The notes below the pieces were generated by a model. That model ran no database searches, was not told where the DNA came from, and worked only from the letters and a program-made list of their open reading frames with translations. 22,500 bases of DNA from Neocallimastix lanati (nom. inval.) (taxonomy: Eukaryota; Neocallimastigomycota; Neocallimastigomycetes; Neocallimastigales; Neocallimastigaceae): contig JACVTC010000085.1 of the NCBI GenBank assembly GCA_016946835.1, positions 572,501 through 595,000 of the forward strand, given 5' to 3'. Every line of letters begins with the position of its first letter. Position 1 is the first letter of the stretch. Made by a program: the position numbers and the translations under genes. Below, piece after piece: positions 20,112-22,500 of this stretch.

Positions 20112-21282
20112 TAATGATAACATCAATAATAATAACAACATTAATAATAACAACACTATTAATAATAATGAAAGTAAAATTAATAATCAAAAGGCGATTC
20201 AAACATTGACACCACTAAAGAATACATCTATACCAATGTCATCAACAACAACTCCAATTAGAATGGGAAGTAATAATAATTTTTATTTCTCATCAATACC
20301 AATATCATCGGCTAAAAAAGTTAAAAAGTTTGAATTTAAAAAACCAGAAGAAATTATGAAATCTAAAAAGTTGGTTTCACCACCTAAAGAAGTTAATAAA
20401 TTATTATCAGGATCAACAACAACAACAGCAACATCATCATCATCATCATCATTAATAACGACGTTAAAAATGAAGAAAACTCCAAAGGATGACGATAAAA
20501 ATAAATTTAAAGTAGTAGAGGAAAAAAGTCCATCAAAGAAGAGTTCCTTTATTTCAACCTTGAAAAATTCTACTCATTTCTTAACTGCGTTCCATAATCC
20601 ATTTACATCACCAAAAAAATCACCAATTAAAAAACCAAGCTTTTTGTTTTTAAAGATAGGAGGAAATAATAAATCTGAAGAAAAAAATAAAGAAGTAGAG
20701 AAAGAAACAAAGGAAAAGGATAATAATGATAAAAACGAAAAAGAAGAAAAAGAAGAAAAAAAGGTAATAAAGGATGAAAAATCAACTACAAACACCACTA
20801 AACGTAAAAAAGATGATTCTGATGATGGTAATAATGATAAATTAATTTCACCACCACCTTCAAAACGTATCAAAACGACAGAAAAGAATAAGAAGGAACA
20901 AAGCCCAGATAAAAAAGGTCATTCCTCAGCCAATACTAATACCTCACCAAGAAACAATAAGTTATCAAGTCCAAAAAATAATAGAAATTCACCTACTCCT
21001 ATTCATTTCGAAGGTAAAATTAAATCTAAGGAATCTCATGAAATTGGATCATTATCAGATATTGTTAAAAGTGTTCATGAAGAATCCATGCAACGATTAC
21101 ATCATGAAATGGTAAATAATAATAAACATAACAGTGACAAACATTCCAACACCAATACTAATACTAATTCGCAATATTCCTTTAGTCAAGATAGTGAAAC
21201 TTCTGGCGATATTGGTAGATTAGCCTATGCTCATACCCAAGCCTCTCAAGCAAAAATTAATACAAAATCGAATGAATCTTAA
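14143..21282 (+). CDS. Kinesin-4 (KIF4-type chromokinesin), eight exons, 1,940 residues
   Basis: Exons: 14143-14394, 14578-14644, 14836-15052, 15409-17071, 17282-17530, 17671-17839, 17990-18132, 18220-21282 (5,823 bp in frame). Start is ATG 14143, not the in-frame TTG at 14137. N-terminal motor, residues 1-386: P-loop GQTSSGKTYTMG (83-94, split by intron 1), switch I NENSSRSHA (196-204), switch II DLAGSE (284-289), HIPYRESKLTRLL (328-340), then RYAQSARKIKNKAIIN. Loop L10 (about 213-271) carries an Asn/Asp/Lys-rich insertion. Coiled coil follows; LK-A-EKAKMMRKIREE...QILLKRRKDE across exons 6-8 matches the KIF4/KIF21 stalk. A conserved kinesin-4 coil continues to about residue 1170. SPRRKRPRN (957-965) is a likely nuclear signal. 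The tail has ND, Asn and Ser runs and many SP/TP sites, but no cysteine-rich domain. Kinesin-4 proteins walk on microtubules and limit their growth; KIF4 acts in chromosome condensation and the central spindle. Usual length is about 1,200-1,300. Confidence 0.93.
14400..14444. repeat. Poly(T) run, 45 bases, in kinesin intron 1
   Basis: The run starts with the last base of the GTAAGT donor of intron 1 (14395-14577), so the donor is followed directly by T only. Confidence 0.95.
15192..15279. repeat. A-run followed by (CAAA)n/(CAAAA)n microsatellite in kinesin intron 3
   Basis: A run of 32 (15192-15223), then about eight CAAA or CAAAA units, all inside intron 3 (15053-15408), the longest intron of the gene. 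Confidence 0.9.
18140..18174. repeat. Poly(T) run, 35 bases, in kinesin intron 7
   Basis: Begins seven bases into intron 7 (18133-18219), right after its GTGAGAA donor, as in intron 1. Confidence 0.95.
19123..19206 (+). repeat. Coding minisatellite, 18-bp unit encoding (Asn-Asp)14
   Basis: The DNA unit is AATGACAATGATAATGAT, repeated about 4.7 times with the GAC, GAT, GAT codon order kept in each unit. It encodes 28 residues of alternating Asn and Asp within the kinesin-4 tail. The regular GAC every third Asp shows duplication of an 18-bp unit rather than of a six-base one. Confidence 0.95.
20068..20112 (+). repeat. Poly-Asn (AAT) codon run in the kinesin tail
   Basis: Fifteen consecutive Asn codons, nearly all AAT with one AAC near the end, within a longer Asn/Ile-rich stretch encoded from about 19900 to 20190. 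A Ser/Thr run (TCA repeats) follows at about 20415-20452. Confidence 0.95.
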
Positions 21283-22440
21283 AAAATAATAATAATAATC
21301 GAAAAAAAAAAAAGATAAAATAGTTTGTTTTTATGTTTTCTTTTTCTTTTTTTCTTTTTTTTTTAATATTATATCATAATTATTTATTCTTTTTCTTTAA
21401 TGTTTTTTTTTTTTTTTTTTTTTTTATATTTTTACATTTTATATATGACTAATTTATTTTTATATATTTGAAAAAATATATATATATATTAAATATATAT
21501 ATATTAAATATACATATATAACATAACTATATCTCAATCTATATATATATATATATATAAAATAAAATAAAATAAAAATAGCATAAATATTTTAATAAAA
21601 TAAAGATAAAATAAAAATAAATAAATGAAAAAAAAAAAATATAATCTATTTTTAATTATCATTTTTAATTATTATTTTATTATTAGTAGTAGTATTATTA
21701 TTTATTTTATTATTACTATTATCATTATTTTCCTTTTGTTTCATTAAAAAAAAAAAAAAAAAAAAAGCATTGAAAATATATATATAAATTTATAAATTTA
21801 TTTTTTTTTTTTGTTAATACTAAATTTTTATATTATTATTATTATTATTAGTATTAGTATTATTGTTGTTATTATCTCTATCTTGTGTTTGTTTATATAT
21901 CTTATCTATCTACCTATCTACTTTATCATCTATGATCAAAAAATCTATCTCTCTATTATTTTTTTTTTTTTTATTTAATTTTTTATTTAAAAAAAAAAAA
22001 ATATTAATATAATAATCATAATTCGTTATTGATATTTCTTATTTAAATATATATATATGTATATATAAAACCCTATTGAAAAATAGATCTATAACAAATA
22101 TTATTTTAGATAGTTCTTCTGTATAAATAATTAATTAAAATTTAAAGATAATATACATATATATATATAAAGATAAAGATAAAAAGAATTTTATAGAGTT
22201 GATATTTATTAAAAGAAAAAAAAAAAAAAAAATTTTTTTTAATCATTATTTATTAATTATTTCTCTATTTTTTTTTAATATATATATATATATATATTTT
22301 TTTTTTTTTGTTTTTTTTTTTTGTTTTTTTTCTATTATTTTTTTTATTATTTTATTGTTTTTACATCAAAACATCATCTATACTGTTTTTTTTTTTTTGA
22401 TACTCATCGGTGATTTTTTAATGATTTTCCTAAAGCATAA
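21283..22440. other. AT-rich region downstream of the kinesin gene
   Basis: Contains the presumed 3' untranslated region and intergenic DNA. It has TA tracts (21476-21505, 21540-21558), a T run at about 21403-21425, ATT repeats at 21832-21851 and an irregular TATC/TACC tract at 21900-21925. No second gene start is visible. An open stretch at 22199-22447 is poly-Lys/Phe/Ile composition only. Confidence 0.7.
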
Positions 22441-22499
<59 letters not shown>

Positions 22500-22500
22500 A
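22441..22500. repeat. (TAAA)15 microsatellite running off the window
   Basis: Fifteen perfect TAAA units up to the last base. The array continues beyond the window or marks a contig end. Confidence 0.98.

Noticed and set aside
20574-20873. Minus-strand 99-codon open stretch, Ser/Phe-rich.
   Set aside because: It is antisense to the Lys/Glu/Ser-rich kinesin tail, has no start context and resembles no known protein.
22199-22447. Open stretch of 82 codons near the right end, hydrophobic and seemingly membrane-like.
   Set aside because: It is made of T, A and TA runs read as Phe, Ile, Tyr and Lys, with no mixed-composition codons or conserved motif.
1-22500. CRISPR array, rRNA, or bacterial operon features.
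   Set aside because: No regular repeat-spacer pattern, no rRNA-like GC-rich conserved blocks, and the genes are spliced.

Overview
The window looks like nuclear DNA of a very AT-rich eukaryote with spliced genes. Noncoding DNA is almost entirely A and T, with homopolymer runs of 30 to 74 bases. Introns have GTAAGT/GTGAGA-type donors and proteins carry long Asn, Asp, Lys and Glu runs. Together with a degenerate Ty1/copia element and a kinesin-4 with a fungal-looking stalk, this fits best an anaerobic gut fungus (Neocallimastigomycota). That assignment is inference. A dictyostelid-like genome is the main alternative.

Layout. (1) About 170-2770, plus strand: a decayed Ty1/copia Gag-Pol, read through frameshifts and stops in the order zinc knuckle, protease end, integrase zinc finger, integrase core with all three D, D, E codons recognisable, linker, and start of reverse transcriptase. 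It breaks off before the polymerase catalytic core. (2) 2891-3220, minus strand: a probable second copia gag remnant split by a run of 74 T, with a TATA-like box about 650 bp upstream of it. (3) About 3.2-11.0 kb: a gene desert of extreme AT content. It holds a direct-plus-inverted duplication (5779-6593), two smaller hairpins, a degenerate tandem array and many homopolymers, but no credible gene. (4) 11025-12216: a three-exon gene for a 322-residue Lys/Glu/Asn-rich protein with five KEN tripeptides and D-box-like motifs. It is possibly a cell-cycle protein. (5) 12217-14142: AT-rich intergenic DNA. (6) 14143-21282: an eight-exon gene for a 1,940-residue kinesin-4 (KIF4-type chromokinesin). (7) 21283-22500: AT-rich downstream DNA ending in a TAAA microsatellite that runs off the window.

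Both intact genes are on the plus strand, about 1.9 kb apart. The exon models join in frame with standard GT-AG junctions. If the small protein is a target of the anaphase-promoting complex (APC/C), both genes would act in mitosis, but this rests on short motifs only. I found no tRNA, rRNA, CRISPR array or previously undescribed multi-gene system. The most unexplained structure is the duplication at 5779-6593.
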